The notes: generated from the sequence alone by a model not told the origin. Positions 17,575 through 27,576 are shown, counted from the stretch's first letter. The stretch: 64,000 bases of DNA from Vibrio hepatarius (GCF_001274785.1 NZ_LHPI01000008.1:62001-126000), one strand, 5' to 3'. Translations and numbers: made by a program.

Positions 17575-18318
17575 TTAGATGGTAAAGACTTGGTAGTCTT
17601 TCAATTCTGGGATTTGTTTCAGCAGGTCTTGCTCTTGTTCGGCCATGTCATCCAGTGAATCACAGAATTCTTGGCTGCGCTGCTCTACCTCACCCGCATG
17701 TTCCGCCATACGGCTGGCAATGCGCTCTTTGAGTTTCGACATCGAATCAGCCATCTCAGTCAGGTTGATCCCACCTTCCGCTTTCATCTTTTCAGACATC
17801 GCATTAAAGGCACTGGTGATGAACTCTTCGTTAAACAGCGCGGTTGCCTTGTCGAAGTCTTCACTCCAGTTTTCGGTAATTGAGCCGAAGCTATCCGCTG
17901 GCAAGATCAAATCACCATCTTTGTAGTAACGCGCTTCGATGTCAGCGTAGAACTGCTGCATTGATTGTTTCACGTTATCGAATGCTCCCGGTGCGTCAAA
18001 ACTCTCCGCCACATCATCGATAATGTTGTTTGCTAGGTCTAAACCATCCTGCGCCATTTGCTTAGCTTTAGGAATGTAGTCATTTAAGTTCTGGCGGTAA
18101 TCTGCCACCGCTTGTTTCTGCTCGTCAGTGAGCGTGATGTATTGACCATCAATCTTCAGGTTGTTGTCTGCATCGACGACCGCGCTCTCGCCGCTCGCCT
18201 GATAAATCTCGACCGTTTCACCATCGAGGTGAATCTCATTTTTTAGGTCTACTTTACACTGCGCCGCCATCGCTTGGCTTGAAAGCAGTAATGGTAGTAG
18301 TAATAGTGTTTTTTTCAT
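17575..18318 (-). CDS. DUF2884 (YggN-like) exported protein
   Basis: The 247-residue protein has a signal peptide (MKKTLLLLPLLLSSQAMAA, likely cut after AMA), so it is exported to the periplasm. The mature part is helical and acidic and matches the DUF2884/YggN family of unknown function. I start at 18318 because AGGA lies just upstream and the signal peptide begins there; the frame extends to 18354. A cysteine at mature residue 3 (AAQCKVD) is unlikely to be a lipobox because the preceding residues do not fit. Confidence 0.83.
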   Translation of the reverse strand: MKKTLLLLPLLLSSQAMAAQCKVDLKNEIHLDGETVEIYQASGESAVVDADNNLKIDGQYITLTDEQKQAVADYRQNLNDYIPKAKQMAQDGLDLANNIIDDVAESFDAPGAFDNVKQSMQQFYADIEARYYKDGDLILPADSFGSITENWSEDFDKATALFNEEFITSAFNAMSEKMKAEGGINLTEMADSMSKLKERIASRMAEHAGEVEQRSQEFCDSLDDMAEQEQDLLKQIPELKDYQVFTI

Positions 18319-18376
18319 TCTTGTCATCCTGCCCTGTCCATTCACCGACACCATATCAAATCGCTAAAGCACAATG

Positions 18377-18853
18377 TCAGCTTATCGTTTCTATTTCGTA
18401 ATAGTAAGTATTGTCGCCCGCTTGATAGCGCACTTCATCACCCACTTGTGTACCTTTGATTGCTTTACCCAACGGCGATTCAAACGTTACTAGGGTTATC
18501 GTCTGGTTTTCAAACTGAACCTTCATACCACCTTCACACGGGGCGACAAAAAATTGCTTCCGGTTATCGTCAAGATCGACCAAGGTCACTAACGTCCCCA
18601 ACACCACCTTATCTGGCGATTCGGGTAGGTGCAATTCTCTAAAGCGGCGAATCTCTTTTTCGCTCTCTTGAACTCGCATTGCTTGACCATGGGCCAAATA
18701 CGACGCTTCAAGCGCAAGCGTATCGTACTTATGTTCTGGCACCGTTTCTTCATCGGTTGCTGATTCAATCGCTCGCTGTACCGAACTGTAAGCAATCGCT
18801 AACTTTTGCTCCAGCATACCTAAGATAGTTAGGCGCAGATCCGACTTATTCAT
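18377..18853 (-). CDS. GreA/GreB-family protein
   Basis: A 158-residue protein with an N-terminal charged helical region (about 1-75) and a C-terminal FKBP-like GreA/GreB domain (GTLVTLVDLDDN, FESPLGKAIKGTQVGDEV). GreA and GreB insert their coiled coil into the RNA polymerase secondary channel; this looks like a shorter paralogue, and I cannot tell whether it stimulates transcript cleavage. The start is uncertain: frames extend to 18901, and 18853 (MNKSDLRL) was chosen as the most family-like. It is divergent from the recQ-like gene across about 78 bp. Confidence 0.78.
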   Translation of the reverse strand: MNKSDLRLTILGMLEQKLAIAYSSVQRAIESATDEETVPEHKYDTLALEASYLAHGQAMRVQESEKEIRRFRELHLPESPDKVVLGTLVTLVDLDDNRKQFFVAPCEGGMKVQFENQTITLVTFESPLGKAIKGTQVGDEVRYQAGDNTYYYEIETIS

Positions 18854-18931
18854 ACAAAAACCATATTCCATCCGAGCGTTTACCCCTAGAATAGAGGTCA
18901 TTACGCCTGAAGGATACCTGAATCAATCGTT

Positions 18932-20881
18932 ATGAACAGCTCAAATAACACGATCAATATTAACCAAACGTTACGCGAAACTTTTGGTTTTGAGACACTT
19001 CGCCCTGGTCAAGAAAGGGTTATTGAGACTGTGCTTAATCACCGTTCCTGTGCCGCTATCTTTCCAACTGGCTCTGGCAAGTCGCTCTGCTACCAACTGC
19101 CTGCGATATGCCTACCGCATCTAACCTTGGTGGTCTCTCCTCTATTAGCGCTAATGAAAGACCAGCTCGCGTTCTTGGCGAGTAAGAACATTCCCGCTGC
19201 ATCGATTGACTCGACACTCAGCAGGGAAGAAGTTCAAAGTACTATGGAGGGAGTACGAAGCGGCAAAATTAAAGTACTGATGATTTCTATCGAGCGACTA
19301 AAGAACGAACGATTTCGCCAGTTCATTGGCCAAGTACCGATATCGCTACTAGTGGTAGACGAAGCGCACTGTATCTCTGAATGGGGGCATAACTTCCGCC
19401 CAGACTATCTCAAGCTCCCTCAATACGTGCAAGAGTTTCAAATCCCCCAAGTATTACTGCTGACCGCAACGGCAACCCAAGCGGTTATTGCGGATATGCA
19501 AAGCAAGTTCGCCATTGCGCAATCCGACGTGATAGTCACAGGCTTTTACCGACCGAACCTCGATATTACCGTAGCGCCTTGCCAAGACGACGAGAAACTC
19601 GAACGCTTGCTAAGCGAGTTACAAACGGCCCCTAACGCACCAACCATCGTCTACGTGACGTTGCAAAATAGCGCGGAGAATGTTGCCTCTGAGCTAAGAA
19701 AAGCCGGAATCAACGCGCATTCGTATCACGCAGGGTTGGATAATGACATCAGAGAGCGGATTCAAAATGATTTCATGCGCGGTGAAATTGACTGCATCGT
19801 CGCGACAATTGCCTTTGGTATGGGGGTCGATAAATCAGATATCCGCCGCGTGATTCACTTTGACCTGCCAAAGTCGATAGAAAACTACGCTCAGGAGATT
19901 GGGCGAGCTGGACGCGACGGACAAAAGTCTGACTGTATCCTGCTTGCCAATCAAAACGGCATTAGCACGCTGGAGAACTTCATCTACGGGGATACTCCGG
20001 AACGTGAAGAAATCCTGTTCACCTTGCAACAGGCCATCAACGCTTCACCCCAATGGGAAGTGGTACTAAGCCGACTGGCGAGCGAAAGTAATGTCCGTCA
20101 GTTGCCGCTAAAAACCCTATTGGTCTACATGGAAATGGCGGGCGTAATACAAGCGCAATACAGTTACTTTGCCGATTATCGATTCAAATTTCTTCGCGAC
20201 AAACAGTTCATACTGTCGCAGTTTAACGGCGAACGCAGAGAGTTCGTCAATGCGATTTTCCAGTGCTCACCGCAAGCAAGAACCTGGTGTCAGGTTGACT
20301 TTGAGACGTTATGGGCGCACTTTCAAGCGGATCGTCAGCGTACTATTGCAGCTTTGGACTATTTTAATGAAAAAGGCTGGATAGAATTAGAAAGTAAGTT
20401 GATGACCGAAGTTTATCGCGTCAACACCGTGGATAAGCCGATTGATGCACTAGCGAATTCGCTCGCCCAGCTCTTTAAAGACAAAGAGCAAAGCGATGTT
20501 GAGCGAATTCATCGCCTACTGCAGTTCTTCGAATCTGAACAATGCTTGAGCCACGGTCTCGCGGACTATTTTGGTGACCATAATGCGCCAAGTCAGTGTG
20601 GTCACTGCAGCGTATGCCGTGGGCATATTGCCCAACTACCCAAAAGTCACACTCAACAAGCTAGCGCCTCAGAAGTCAGCGCTTGGCTCACCGAGTTACA
20701 GAAGAAATCCTCAACGCCACTTTCACACAACCTACAGGCTAAGTTTCTCTGCGGCATCGCAACGCCTGTATTTACCAAATTAAAGGCGCGCTCATTAGCG
20801 GGATTTGCCCGTTTGGAGAGCGCGCCATATGCGCAAGTTTTAGCGCTGGTTGAGTCGCTCAATGGCTCAGAAGAAGCTTAA
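18932..20881 (+). CDS. RecQ-family ATP-dependent DNA helicase (paralogue)
   Basis: A 649-residue superfamily 2 helicase with Walker A TGSGKS (46-51), DEAH (143-146) followed by the RecQ-specific aromatic-rich loop CISEWGHNFRPDY, and motif VI QEIGRAGRDGQ. A zinc-binding region near residues 555-585 has CLSHG, CGHC and SVC cysteines. No convincing HRDC domain follows, unlike canonical E. coli RecQ. It is probably a second RecQ-type helicase in this genome rather than recQ itself. Its 3' end overlaps the convergent dinB gene by 15 nt. Confidence 0.9.
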   Translation: MNSSNNTININQTLRETFGFETLRPGQERVIETVLNHRSCAAIFPTGSGKSLCYQLPAICLPHLTLVVSPLLALMKDQLAFLASKNIPAASIDSTLSREEVQSTMEGVRSGKIKVLMISIERLKNERFRQFIGQVPISLLVVDEAHCISEWGHNFRPDYLKLPQYVQEFQIPQVLLLTATATQAVIADMQSKFAIAQSDVIVTGFYRPNLDITVAPCQDDEKLERLLSELQTAPNAPTIVYVTLQNSAENVASELRKAGINAHSYHAGLDNDIRERIQNDFMRGEIDCIVATIAFGMGVDKSDIRRVIHFDLPKSIENYAQEIGRAGRDGQKSDCILLANQNGISTLENFIYGDTPEREEILFTLQQAINASPQWEVVLSRLASESNVRQLPLKTLLVYMEMAGVIQAQYSYFADYRFKFLRDKQFILSQFNGERREFVNAIFQCSPQARTWCQVDFETLWAHFQADRQRTIAALDYFNEKGWIELESKLMTEVYRVNTVDKPIDALANSLAQLFKDKEQSDVERIHRLLQFFESEQCLSHGLADYFGDHNAPSQCGHCSVCRGHIAQLPKSHTQQASASEVSAWLTELQKKSSTPLSHNLQAKFLCGIATPVFTKLKARSLAGFARLESAPYAQVLALVESLNGSEEA

Positions 20882-21931
20882 TTGCTTGGTTTGATCTTCG
20901 GGTTTAAGCATCACGCTTAAACCCAGCAAACGAATCTCACGCCCTTGTTGCCGCTTGAGGATATCGCTGAGCAGTTGCTTAAAGTAATCCAACTCGAGCT
21001 CAGGGTGGATATGCTCGATGGTCGTCAACTGGAAGTCGGCAAACTTGAGTTTGATCCCCTGCTTGATGATCGCTTTATCCGGTGAGGCTTTAATCAAGCG
21101 TCTTTCCAATTCAGGAAACAACTTCTCTTCAATCACAGACCAACATTCGTCGTAAGTCGAGATGTTCTCACTGAAGGTTCTTTCAACGCCTAAAGACTTA
21201 CGTTCACGCTCGGTGATCACTTCGCGTTTATCGATACCGTGGCTTTTATTCCACAGTGAAGCGCCTTGGCGACCAAACTTAAGCAGTAGTTCACGATAAT
21301 CGCTGTTCTTAATGTCTTTGCACAAGAAAAAGCCCGCTTGATGTAGCTTTTCCAAACTGACTTTACCGACTCCGGGGATCTTCTCTAACGGCAGTTTATC
21401 TACTTCTTCCTGAACTTTATCTGGCGGGATCACATACTGTCCGTTGGGTTTGTTCATATCGGATGCCACCTTGGCAAGAAACTTAACCGGTGCGATCCCA
21501 GCAGAAGCAGTAAGCTGCAACTCATTCCAAATATCTCGGCGAATTGCCTCAGCAATTAATGTCGCCGAGCCACGGCATTGAGGCGAATCGGTGACATCAA
21601 GGAACGCTTCATCTAAAGACAACGGTTCGATGATCGAAGTGTAGCGAGTGAAGATTTCTCGGATATGCCGAGAGACTTGTTTGTATACGTCCATGCGCCC
21701 CGGAACAACCAATAACTGCGGGCACAATTGCAAGGCTCTCGATGTTGGCATTGCACTGCGGACACCAAACTTACGCGCTTCATAATTGCAGGTACTGATC
21801 ACGCCACGCTGTTTCTCGTGTCCGCCAACGGCCATTGGTTTACCACGATAATTCGGGTTATCTCGCATCTCGACCGCAGCATAAAAGCAATCCATGTCGA
21901 CATGAATGATCTTCTTTATACGCTCTGACAT
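20867..21931 (-). CDS. dinB: DNA polymerase IV (Y family)
   Basis: DinB is an error-prone translesion polymerase that extends distorted termini and bypasses N2-dG lesions. The 354-residue protein has the catalytic motifs HVDMDCFYAAVE and SLDEAFLDVT, then helix-hairpin-helix GVGKV, and ends with a beta-clamp-binding QLSFF. I start at 21931 (MSERIKK), since the upstream frame to 21946 approaches the operator. A near-perfect LexA box sits 19 nt upstream. It converges on the recQ-like gene. Confidence 0.96.
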   Translation of the reverse strand: MSERIKKIIHVDMDCFYAAVEMRDNPNYRGKPMAVGGHEKQRGVISTCNYEARKFGVRSAMPTSRALQLCPQLLVVPGRMDVYKQVSRHIREIFTRYTSIIEPLSLDEAFLDVTDSPQCRGSATLIAEAIRRDIWNELQLTASAGIAPVKFLAKVASDMNKPNGQYVIPPDKVQEEVDKLPLEKIPGVGKVSLEKLHQAGFFLCKDIKNSDYRELLLKFGRQGASLWNKSHGIDKREVITERERKSLGVERTFSENISTYDECWSVIEEKLFPELERRLIKASPDKAIIKQGIKLKFADFQLTTIEHIHPELELDYFKQLLSDILKRQQGREIRLLGLSVMLKPEDQTKQLSFF

Positions 21932-21949
21932 GCGTTTAACTACCAATAA

Positions 21950-21969
21950 TACTGTTTAAAAAAACAGTA
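21950..21969 (-). promoter_or_regulatory. LexA (SOS) box of dinB
   Basis: The 20-mer TACTGTTTTTTTAAACAGTA (minus strand) fits taCTGT-N8-ACAGta with every conserved base present. It lies 19 nt upstream of the dinB start, so dinB should be repressed by LexA and induced by DNA damage. Confidence 0.93.
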
Positions 21970-22156
21970 TAGTTAATTTCTTCGTTTCTGGAAACCGTTC
22001 TAAACCATCAGCGAGAAAGTAATACTTTTCGGTTAATATTAAATCTGAGATTCATTCACATTTATCACAACAATCATTTGCCGAATCAATAAATTGATGA
22101 AAAATTATACGCAACAAATTTCAATAACAACAACGTCAGCTCATAGGATGCGTATA

Positions 22157-23245
22157 ATGAAACTCAACCTTTCACACTCTTTTGTGATTCTTTCGTCTGC
22201 TGCACTACTGTCTGCCTGTAGTGCGCCTGTCAAAGACACCACGCCTATCAATCCAACCACGGTAGTAAAAGCCAAGTATTCGATGGAAGGCTTGTATCTA
22301 CCTGATGGTCAAGGCAATCAAACCTCATATACTCGCCCTTCAATGCGTCATATCCAATCAGATTTTGAGGCAGAGAGCTTTATGAGTAGCCTTGCTAACT
22401 TTAACCAAAGCGACATTTACAGGTTTGACAGAAACCTAGTCTGGGAAGTCGACCATGAGTCAGAAACCTATCGTGAATGTCCGTTGGAGGGTTGCGGTAC
22501 ATTTAGCTTTGCCGAACAGTTTGGCGAAGGAGAAGAGTCTGAATCGGAAGAGCCGCAATCTTACGAAGAAATGAACTGTTCGGTGTCACTGAAAAAGAAT
22601 GAGTTTTCGGTAAAACCAACCGGTAAAACCCGCACCATTTCAGGCATGCAGGCCGACGAATACTCAGTTACTTGGCATGTGGTATTTGAAGATAAAAAAC
22701 AGAAAACCGATCAGAACCTTCTGCGTTTCAGTGTTTGGACTGCGACGCCAAATAGCGATATCAAACAAGCGTGGAAAGTTCACTCACAAGCTACCGACAA
22801 TTACCTCAATGCCGTCGGTGACAACCACCCATTAGTGCGAATTTTAGGTCGAGATGGCTACAAAGCCATTAGTGCCTTTTCCGGCGATATAGAGAACACC
22901 AATCCTAAATCAACCAATGCCGTGTTCAAAAAACTGGAAACAATCAAAGGCTATCCATTGAGTTTGAAAATGGAGTTTTTCCAACAAACTCAAGCGTGTC
23001 AGGAAGAAAAGCAGAAAGCAGCTAGCGCTCAACTTGATTTCAGCAACGGTGTCGATGGTTTGACTGAATCTGCCACAGACCTAGTTGGTGGTTTGTTCAA
23101 CCAGAAAGTGGAAGAACAGGTGCGCGAATGGCAAAAAGATGCATTGATCCGTTACGTTTACGAGGTGACTTCGGTCGCGGAAGAAGGTGTGCGTGATAGC
23201 AAGTTTGAAGTGCCGGCCAACTACCGTTTAACTGACCGTCAATAA
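22157..23245 (+). CDS. Putative lipoprotein of unknown function
   Basis: The 362-residue product begins with a type II signal peptide ending in the lipobox LLSAC (Cys about residue 21), so it should be an outer- or inner-membrane lipoprotein. It is rich in charged residues, with an acidic Glu/Ser patch (EGEESESEE) around residue 130. I do not recognise the family. The frame extends upstream to 22094, but the signal peptide and the AGGA at about 22148 support 22157. A terminator follows at once. Confidence 0.8.
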   Translation: MKLNLSHSFVILSSAALLSACSAPVKDTTPINPTTVVKAKYSMEGLYLPDGQGNQTSYTRPSMRHIQSDFEAESFMSSLANFNQSDIYRFDRNLVWEVDHESETYRECPLEGCGTFSFAEQFGEGEESESEEPQSYEEMNCSVSLKKNEFSVKPTGKTRTISGMQADEYSVTWHVVFEDKKQKTDQNLLRFSVWTATPNSDIKQAWKVHSQATDNYLNAVGDNHPLVRILGRDGYKAISAFSGDIENTNPKSTNAVFKKLETIKGYPLSLKMEFFQQTQACQEEKQKAASAQLDFSNGVDGLTESATDLVGGLFNQKVEEQVREWQKDALIRYVYEVTSVAEEGVRDSKFEVPANYRLTDRQ

Positions 23246-23253
23246 GTAATGGT

Positions 23254-23285
23254 GGCAAAGCGGCTATCGCGCCGCTTTGCTTTTT
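23254..23285 (+). terminator. Terminator after the lipoprotein gene
   Basis: GCAAAGCGGC (23255-23264) pairs with GCCGCTTTGC (23271-23280), followed by TTTTT. Confidence 0.9.
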
Positions 23286-23517
23286 AATCTCTCAGCATCA
23301 CATCCAATTGGTCGACGAGCTCAGCCCAGTCTGCATCTTCTTCTATTGCCTGTTTAAGAAAGGCTGCTTGTGCATCGTTCCAAAAGCTGGCTTCATGAAG
23401 CAGTACCGCATCTCGACGTTGTCGATGTTCCAGAACAAATTGTTTTATCTCTTTGTCTGAACTTCCCAGTCCTAGTTGTTGAAACAGTTCAACCATTCCG
23501 TGTTGATGCAACTCCAT
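23284..23517 (-). CDS. DUF2789 family protein
   Basis: A 77-residue acidic protein matching DUF2789: MELHQHGMVELFQQLGLGSS start, HEASFWNDAQ in the middle, and DADWAELVDQLD near the end. Function is unknown. The frame extends to 23559, but GGAGG three to eight bases before 23517 fixes the start. It stands alone between the lipoprotein terminator and the nqr operon terminator. Confidence 0.87.
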   Translation of the reverse strand: MELHQHGMVELFQQLGLGSSDKEIKQFVLEHRQRRDAVLLHEASFWNDAQAAFLKQAIEEDADWAELVDQLDVMLRD

Positions 23518-23620
23518 AGTGCCTCCGAGTGTAGACTTAATTTCTATCAGTATAGCCAAGCTAAGCTCACTGCAAGGTCAGTCAGTAATTTGCGTCTCCC
23601 ACTCTCCCCTTTTTCATAGG

Positions 23621-23648
23621 CAAAAAATAACCCGGACTAAGCCGGGTT
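23621..23648 (-). terminator. Terminator at the end of the nqr-apbE-nqrM cluster
   Basis: AACCCGG (23629-23635) pairs with CCGGGTT (23642-23648). The minus strand continues ATTTTTTG. Confidence 0.88.
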
Positions 23649-23678
23649 ACACGAAATGACATTATCAGACAGCTGCTG

Positions 23679-23912
23679 TTAAGCAATTCGGTCTTTTTCC
23701 CAAGCCGCAAGCTTCTCTGCGCGCGCCGCTTCGCGAGCTTCACGCTTTTTACGCGCGTCACACGGTTCTGGGCAGTTACATACTTTTTCGATACCTACTG
23801 CGCCGAGCCCGCCACAGCTACCTTTTACGACTTTTTTCTGGATGATATAGCCGATCGACATTGCGGCGATCACGGCAACAAATACCGCGAAAGTGATTAA
23901 AAACGTACTCAT
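23679..23912 (-). CDS. nqrM: Na+-NQR maturation protein NqrM
   Basis: NqrM (formerly DUF539) is needed for assembly of the Na+-translocating NADH:quinone reductase, probably by delivering iron to the complex. The 77-residue protein has one N-terminal membrane helix and a conserved cysteine set (C33, C45, C47, C51, in GSCGG and CNCPEPC). It lies directly downstream of apbE, 22 nt away. Confidence 0.93.
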   Translation of the reverse strand: MSTFLITFAVFVAVIAAMSIGYIIQKKVVKGSCGGLGAVGIEKVCNCPEPCDARKKREAREAARAEKLAAWEKDRIA

Positions 23913-23934
23913 AATGACATGCTCACTTATGTAG

Positions 23935-24939
23935 TTATTGGCTTACGTATGGCTTGTAGGCATCAGATGCCAGCTCTTCAAAGCCATCTTCGGTCTTCAC
24001 AATCATTAGCACCGGAATATTGTTCTCTTGTGCTACTTGCATCCCTTTTACTTCACCCATCACCATCAGGCCAGTCGCTAGACCGTCTGCAGTCATCGAC
24101 GATTTGTCCAATACTGTTACTGAGACTACTTTGTGGTTGATTGGTTTCCCAGTTTCTGGATTGATGATGTGTGAGTAGCGAATACCATCGCGCTCAAAAT
24201 AGTTGCGGTAATCACCAGAGGTAGCGACAGCCATATCACCCGGTTCGATGATCTCTTGAATTGCGCGCTCTTCAACCGACGGCTTTTCAATCGCGATACG
24301 CCAAGGCACGCCTTCACGGTTTAGGCCTTTCACGCGCATCTCTCCACCCACTTCCACCATGTAGTTCATGATACCTTGAGATTGGATGTAATCTGCAACG
24401 ACGTCAACCCCCCAACCTTTTGCGATCGTAGACAAGTCTACGTATAGGTTTGGAATGTCTTTTTTCAGCGTGTTGCCTGACACTTCAAGGTGTTCGATAC
24501 CTGTGTTAGCACGGCGTTCAGCCAGCTCTTCATCGCTTGGGATAACTTCTGGGCGAGCTTCAGGACCAAAGCCCCATAGGTTAACCAGAGGACCGACAGT
24601 CACATCCAGTGCGCCCATAGTCAATTTGTTCAATCGAATCGCTTCTTTCACAACAGTCGCTGTTTGAGGAGAGACTTCAAATGCATCAGAGTCTTTGTAC
24701 TGGTTGAAACGGCTTAGCTCTGAATCTTTACGGTAGGTCGACATTTGGTCGTTCACTTCTTCGAGCAAACGGTCGACTTCTTTTTGTAGCTCAGCCGCAG
24801 CTGGAATACCTTCCGCAGCGATGTATTTAATGTTGTAAGTCGTCCCCATTGTAGGGCCAGTAAGATGCACTTGCTCTGCAGGCTGCTCACAACCAGCAAG
24901 AACTAAAAGAGAAGCGAAAGCAACAAGCCACTTTTTCAC
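23935..24939 (-). CDS. apbE: FAD:protein FMN transferase ApbE
   Basis: ApbE attaches FMN covalently to a threonine in NqrB and NqrC. The 334-residue protein is a lipoprotein (lipobox VLAGC at residues 13-17), so it works on the periplasmic face. Family motifs include MGTTYNIKY, DLSTIAKGWGVD and IINPETGKPINH, plus a magnesium-binding MTADGLATGLMVMG. It is separated from nqrF by a hairpin but is clearly part of the nqr cluster. Confidence 0.95.
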   Translation of the reverse strand: MKKWLVAFASLLVLAGCEQPAEQVHLTGPTMGTTYNIKYIAAEGIPAAAELQKEVDRLLEEVNDQMSTYRKDSELSRFNQYKDSDAFEVSPQTATVVKEAIRLNKLTMGALDVTVGPLVNLWGFGPEARPEVIPSDEELAERRANTGIEHLEVSGNTLKKDIPNLYVDLSTIAKGWGVDVVADYIQSQGIMNYMVEVGGEMRVKGLNREGVPWRIAIEKPSVEERAIQEIIEPGDMAVATSGDYRNYFERDGIRYSHIINPETGKPINHKVVSVTVLDKSSMTADGLATGLMVMGEVKGMQVAQENNIPVLMIVKTEDGFEELASDAYKPYVSQ

Positions 24940-25025
24940 TTGTTTAACTCCTATGGAAAATTGAAATGGATATAGAGAATAAGTTGGGTCGATATGAACC
25001 TATTTTCTATATCAATTAATATTCA

Positions 25026-25060
25026 GAAAAAACAATGGCTGACCCGTAAGAGTCAGCCAT
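25026..25060 (-). terminator. Hairpin terminator between nqrF and apbE
   Basis: ATGGCTGAC (25035-25043) pairs with GTCAGCCAT (25052-25060). The minus strand continues TTGTTTTTTC. It could make apbE-nqrM less abundant than the structural genes. Confidence 0.85.
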
Positions 25061-25082
25061 AAATTTCAATCACTTAGATGGA

Positions 25083-26306
25083 TTAACCACCGAAGTCATC
25101 TAGAAGGATGTTTTCATCTTCTACACCAAGATCTTTCAGCATGCCGATAACAGCTGCGTTCATCATCGGTGGACCACACATGTAGTATTCACAATCTTCA
25201 GGAGCTTCGTGATCCTTCAGGTAGTTTTCGTACAGTACGTTGTGGATGAAACCTGTGTAACCATCCCAGTTATCTTCTGGCATTGGATCTGATAGAGCAC
25301 AGTGCCATACGAAGTTGTCGTTTTCTGCTTGTAGGCCGTCAAAATCTTCTACGTAGAACATTTCACGCTTAGAACGTGCACCGTACCAGAAAGACATCTT
25401 ACGCGTAGAGTTTAGACGCTTAAGTTGGTCAAAGATGTGCGAACGCATCGGTGCCATACCAGCACCACCACCAATGAATACCATTTCAGCATCAGTATCT
25501 TTCGCGAAGAACTCACCAAATGGACCTGAAATCGTACACTTGTCGCCTGCTTTAAGAGACCAAATGTATGAAGACATGATACCAGGTGGTACGTCAGGAT
25601 TATTAGGCGGCGGCGTAGCGATACGCACGTTTAGCATAATAATGCCTTCTTCTTCCGGGTAGTTAGCCATTGAGTAAGCGCGGATTGTCTCTTCGTTTAC
25701 TTTAGACTCGTAGCGGAACAGGTTAAATTTGTCCCAGTCTTCGCGGTACTCTTCAGGTACATCGAAGTCAGCGTATTTCACGTGGTGAACAGGCGCTTCA
25801 ATCTGGATGTAACCACCAGCACGGAAAGGTACTGATTCGCCATCTGGAATTTGTAGTTTAAGCTCTTTGATGAATGTTGCTTTGTTATCGTTAGAGATAA
25901 CCGTACATTCCCACTTCTTAACGCCGAAGATTTCTTCTGGAAGTTCGATGTCCATGTCGGTTTTCATCGCAACCTGACACGCTAGACGCTCACCTTCACG
26001 TGCTTCACCTTTAGTAATGTGGTCAAGCTCGGTAGGAAGGATATCACCACCACCAGATTTAATTTTTACGCGACACTGACCACAAGAGCCACCGCCACCA
26101 CAGGCAGAAGAAACGAATACACCAGCACCCGCAAGAGCGCCAAGTAGTTTGCCACCTGGTTGTGTAACGATCGCCAAGTTAGGGTCGTCGTTCACAGAAA
26201 TTGTAATGTCACCTGTTGGTACCAGCTTAGACTTAGCGAAAAGAATCACTAGTACTAGAGCCAGTACGATCAGAGTAAACATCACTACACCAAGAATAAT
26301 GTCCAT
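25083..26306 (-). CDS. nqrF: Na+-NQR subunit F (NADH dehydrogenase subunit)
   Basis: NqrF accepts electrons from NADH via FAD and passes them to a 2Fe-2S centre. The 407-residue protein has an N-terminal membrane anchor, a ferredoxin domain with C69, C75, C78 and C110 ([11 protein letters not shown]), and a ferredoxin-NADP-reductase-like domain ([11 protein letters not shown] for [19 protein letters not shown] for NADH). It is the last structural gene, 33 nt after nqrE. Confidence 0.97.
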   Translation of the reverse strand: MDIILGVVMFTLIVLALVLVILFAKSKLVPTGDITISVNDDPNLAIVTQPGGKLLGALAGAGVFVSSACGGGGSCGQCRVKIKSGGGDILPTELDHITKGEAREGERLACQVAMKTDMDIELPEEIFGVKKWECTVISNDNKATFIKELKLQIPDGESVPFRAGGYIQIEAPVHHVKYADFDVPEEYREDWDKFNLFRYESKVNEETIRAYSMANYPEEEGIIMLNVRIATPPPNNPDVPPGIMSSYIWSLKAGDKCTISGPFGEFFAKDTDAEMVFIGGGAGMAPMRSHIFDQLKRLNSTRKMSFWYGARSKREMFYVEDFDGLQAENDNFVWHCALSDPMPEDNWDGYTGFIHNVLYENYLKDHEAPEDCEYYMCGPPMMNAAVIGMLKDLGVEDENILLDDFGG

Positions 26307-26339
26307 TGACTATTCCTTAATTGTTGCGGTTTACCCGAC

Positions 26340-26936
26340 TTACAGTTGAACACCAGAGAAAGACATAAAGCCTAACGCCATTAGACCTACAGTGATGAAC
26401 GTGATACCTAGACCACGCAGACCAGGAGGTACGTCAGAGTACTTCATCTTCTCACGGATACCTGCAAGAGCAACGATGGCTAGCATCCAGCCCACACCAG
26501 AACCGAAACCGTAAACAACAGATTCAGCAAAGTTGTAGTCACGTTGTACCATGAAAGATACACCACCGAAGATCGCACAGTTTACTGTGATCAGCGGTAG
26601 GAAGATGCCTAGCGCGTTGTACAGAGGTGGGAAGAAACGGTCTAGAACCATCTCTAGGATCTGTACAAGTGCAGCGATTACACCGATAAAGGTGATGAAG
26701 TTTAGGAAGCTAAGATCGACACCTTCAACTAAAGCGTTTTCTCTTAGGACTAGGTTGTAAACAAGATTGTTTACTGGAACCGCGATAGTAAGTACTACTA
26801 CAACCGCAACACCTAGACCGAAAGAGGTCTTAACTTTCTTAGATACCGCAAGAAACGTACACATACCTAAGAAGAAAGACAAAGCCATGTTTTCGATGAA
26901 AATCGATTTAACTAACAGACTAATGTAATGTTCCAT
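26340..26936 (-). CDS. nqrE: Na+-NQR subunit E
   Basis: NqrE is a six-helix membrane subunit that forms, with NqrD, an inverted-repeat pair holding a shared iron centre. The 198-residue protein has [11 protein letters not shown] and NCAIFGGV, each with one of the conserved cysteines. It starts seven bases after nqrD. Confidence 0.96.
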   Translation of the reverse strand: MEHYISLLVKSIFIENMALSFFLGMCTFLAVSKKVKTSFGLGVAVVVVLTIAVPVNNLVYNLVLRENALVEGVDLSFLNFITFIGVIAALVQILEMVLDRFFPPLYNALGIFLPLITVNCAIFGGVSFMVQRDYNFAESVVYGFGSGVGWMLAIVALAGIREKMKYSDVPPGLRGLGITFITVGLMALGFMSFSGVQL

Positions 26937-26943
26937 GACGTCC

Positions 26944-27576
26944 TTACTCCTTCGCTTCTACTTGTTCTGGTTTCAGAATACGGATTGCCCAGATTAGGAA
27001 GCCGATTAGGAAGAATGCAGATGGTGCTAGCAGCATCAGGCCGTTAGGCTGGTACCAACCACCATTGCTCACTAGAGGTAGTACTTCCAGACCAAATAGT
27101 TTGCCTGAGCCAAATAGCTCACGGAAGAAACCAACAGTGATAAGAACGAAACCGTAACCAAGACCGTTACCGATACCATCAATAAGAGAAGGTACTGGCG
27201 CAGACTTCATTGCGAATGCTTCAGCACGACCCATTACGATACAGTTCGTGATGATAAGACCTACGAATACCGATAGCTGTTTAGAGATATCGTATAGGTA
27301 AGCTTTTAGCACTTGGTCTACCACGATTACTAGCGAAGCGATGATCGCCATCTGAACGATGATACGTACGCTGTTAGGAATGTGGTTACGGATTAAAGAT
27401 ACCGAGAAGTTAGACAGAGCAGTTACAAATGTTACCGCTAGCGTCATAACAAACGCAGTCTCTAGCTTAGTTGTTACTGCAAGAGCAGAACATACACCAA
27501 GAACCTGTAGCGCGATTGGGTTGTTATCCAATACTGGCGCTAGAATGCTCTTTTTAATATTTTGTGCGCTAGACAT
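26944..27576 (-). CDS. nqrD: Na+-NQR subunit D
   Basis: NqrD is the 210-residue paralogue of NqrE with six membrane helices and conserved cysteines in GVCSALAVT and [13 protein letters not shown]. Together with NqrE it carries the membrane iron centre in the electron path. It overlaps nqrC by one base. Confidence 0.96.
   Translation of the reverse strand: MSSAQNIKKSILAPVLDNNPIALQVLGVCSALAVTTKLETAFVMTLAVTFVTALSNFSVSLIRNHIPNSVRIIVQMAIIASLVIVVDQVLKAYLYDISKQLSVFVGLIITNCIVMGRAEAFAMKSAPVPSLIDGIGNGLGYGFVLITVGFFRELFGSGKLFGLEVLPLVSNGGWYQPNGLMLLAPSAFFLIGFLIWAIRILKPEQVEAKE

Noticed and set aside
18932..20881. Canonical RecQ
   Set aside because: Walker A, DEAH and zinc motifs fit, but no HRDC domain follows and the gene is not in the usual recQ context, so I call it a paralogue.
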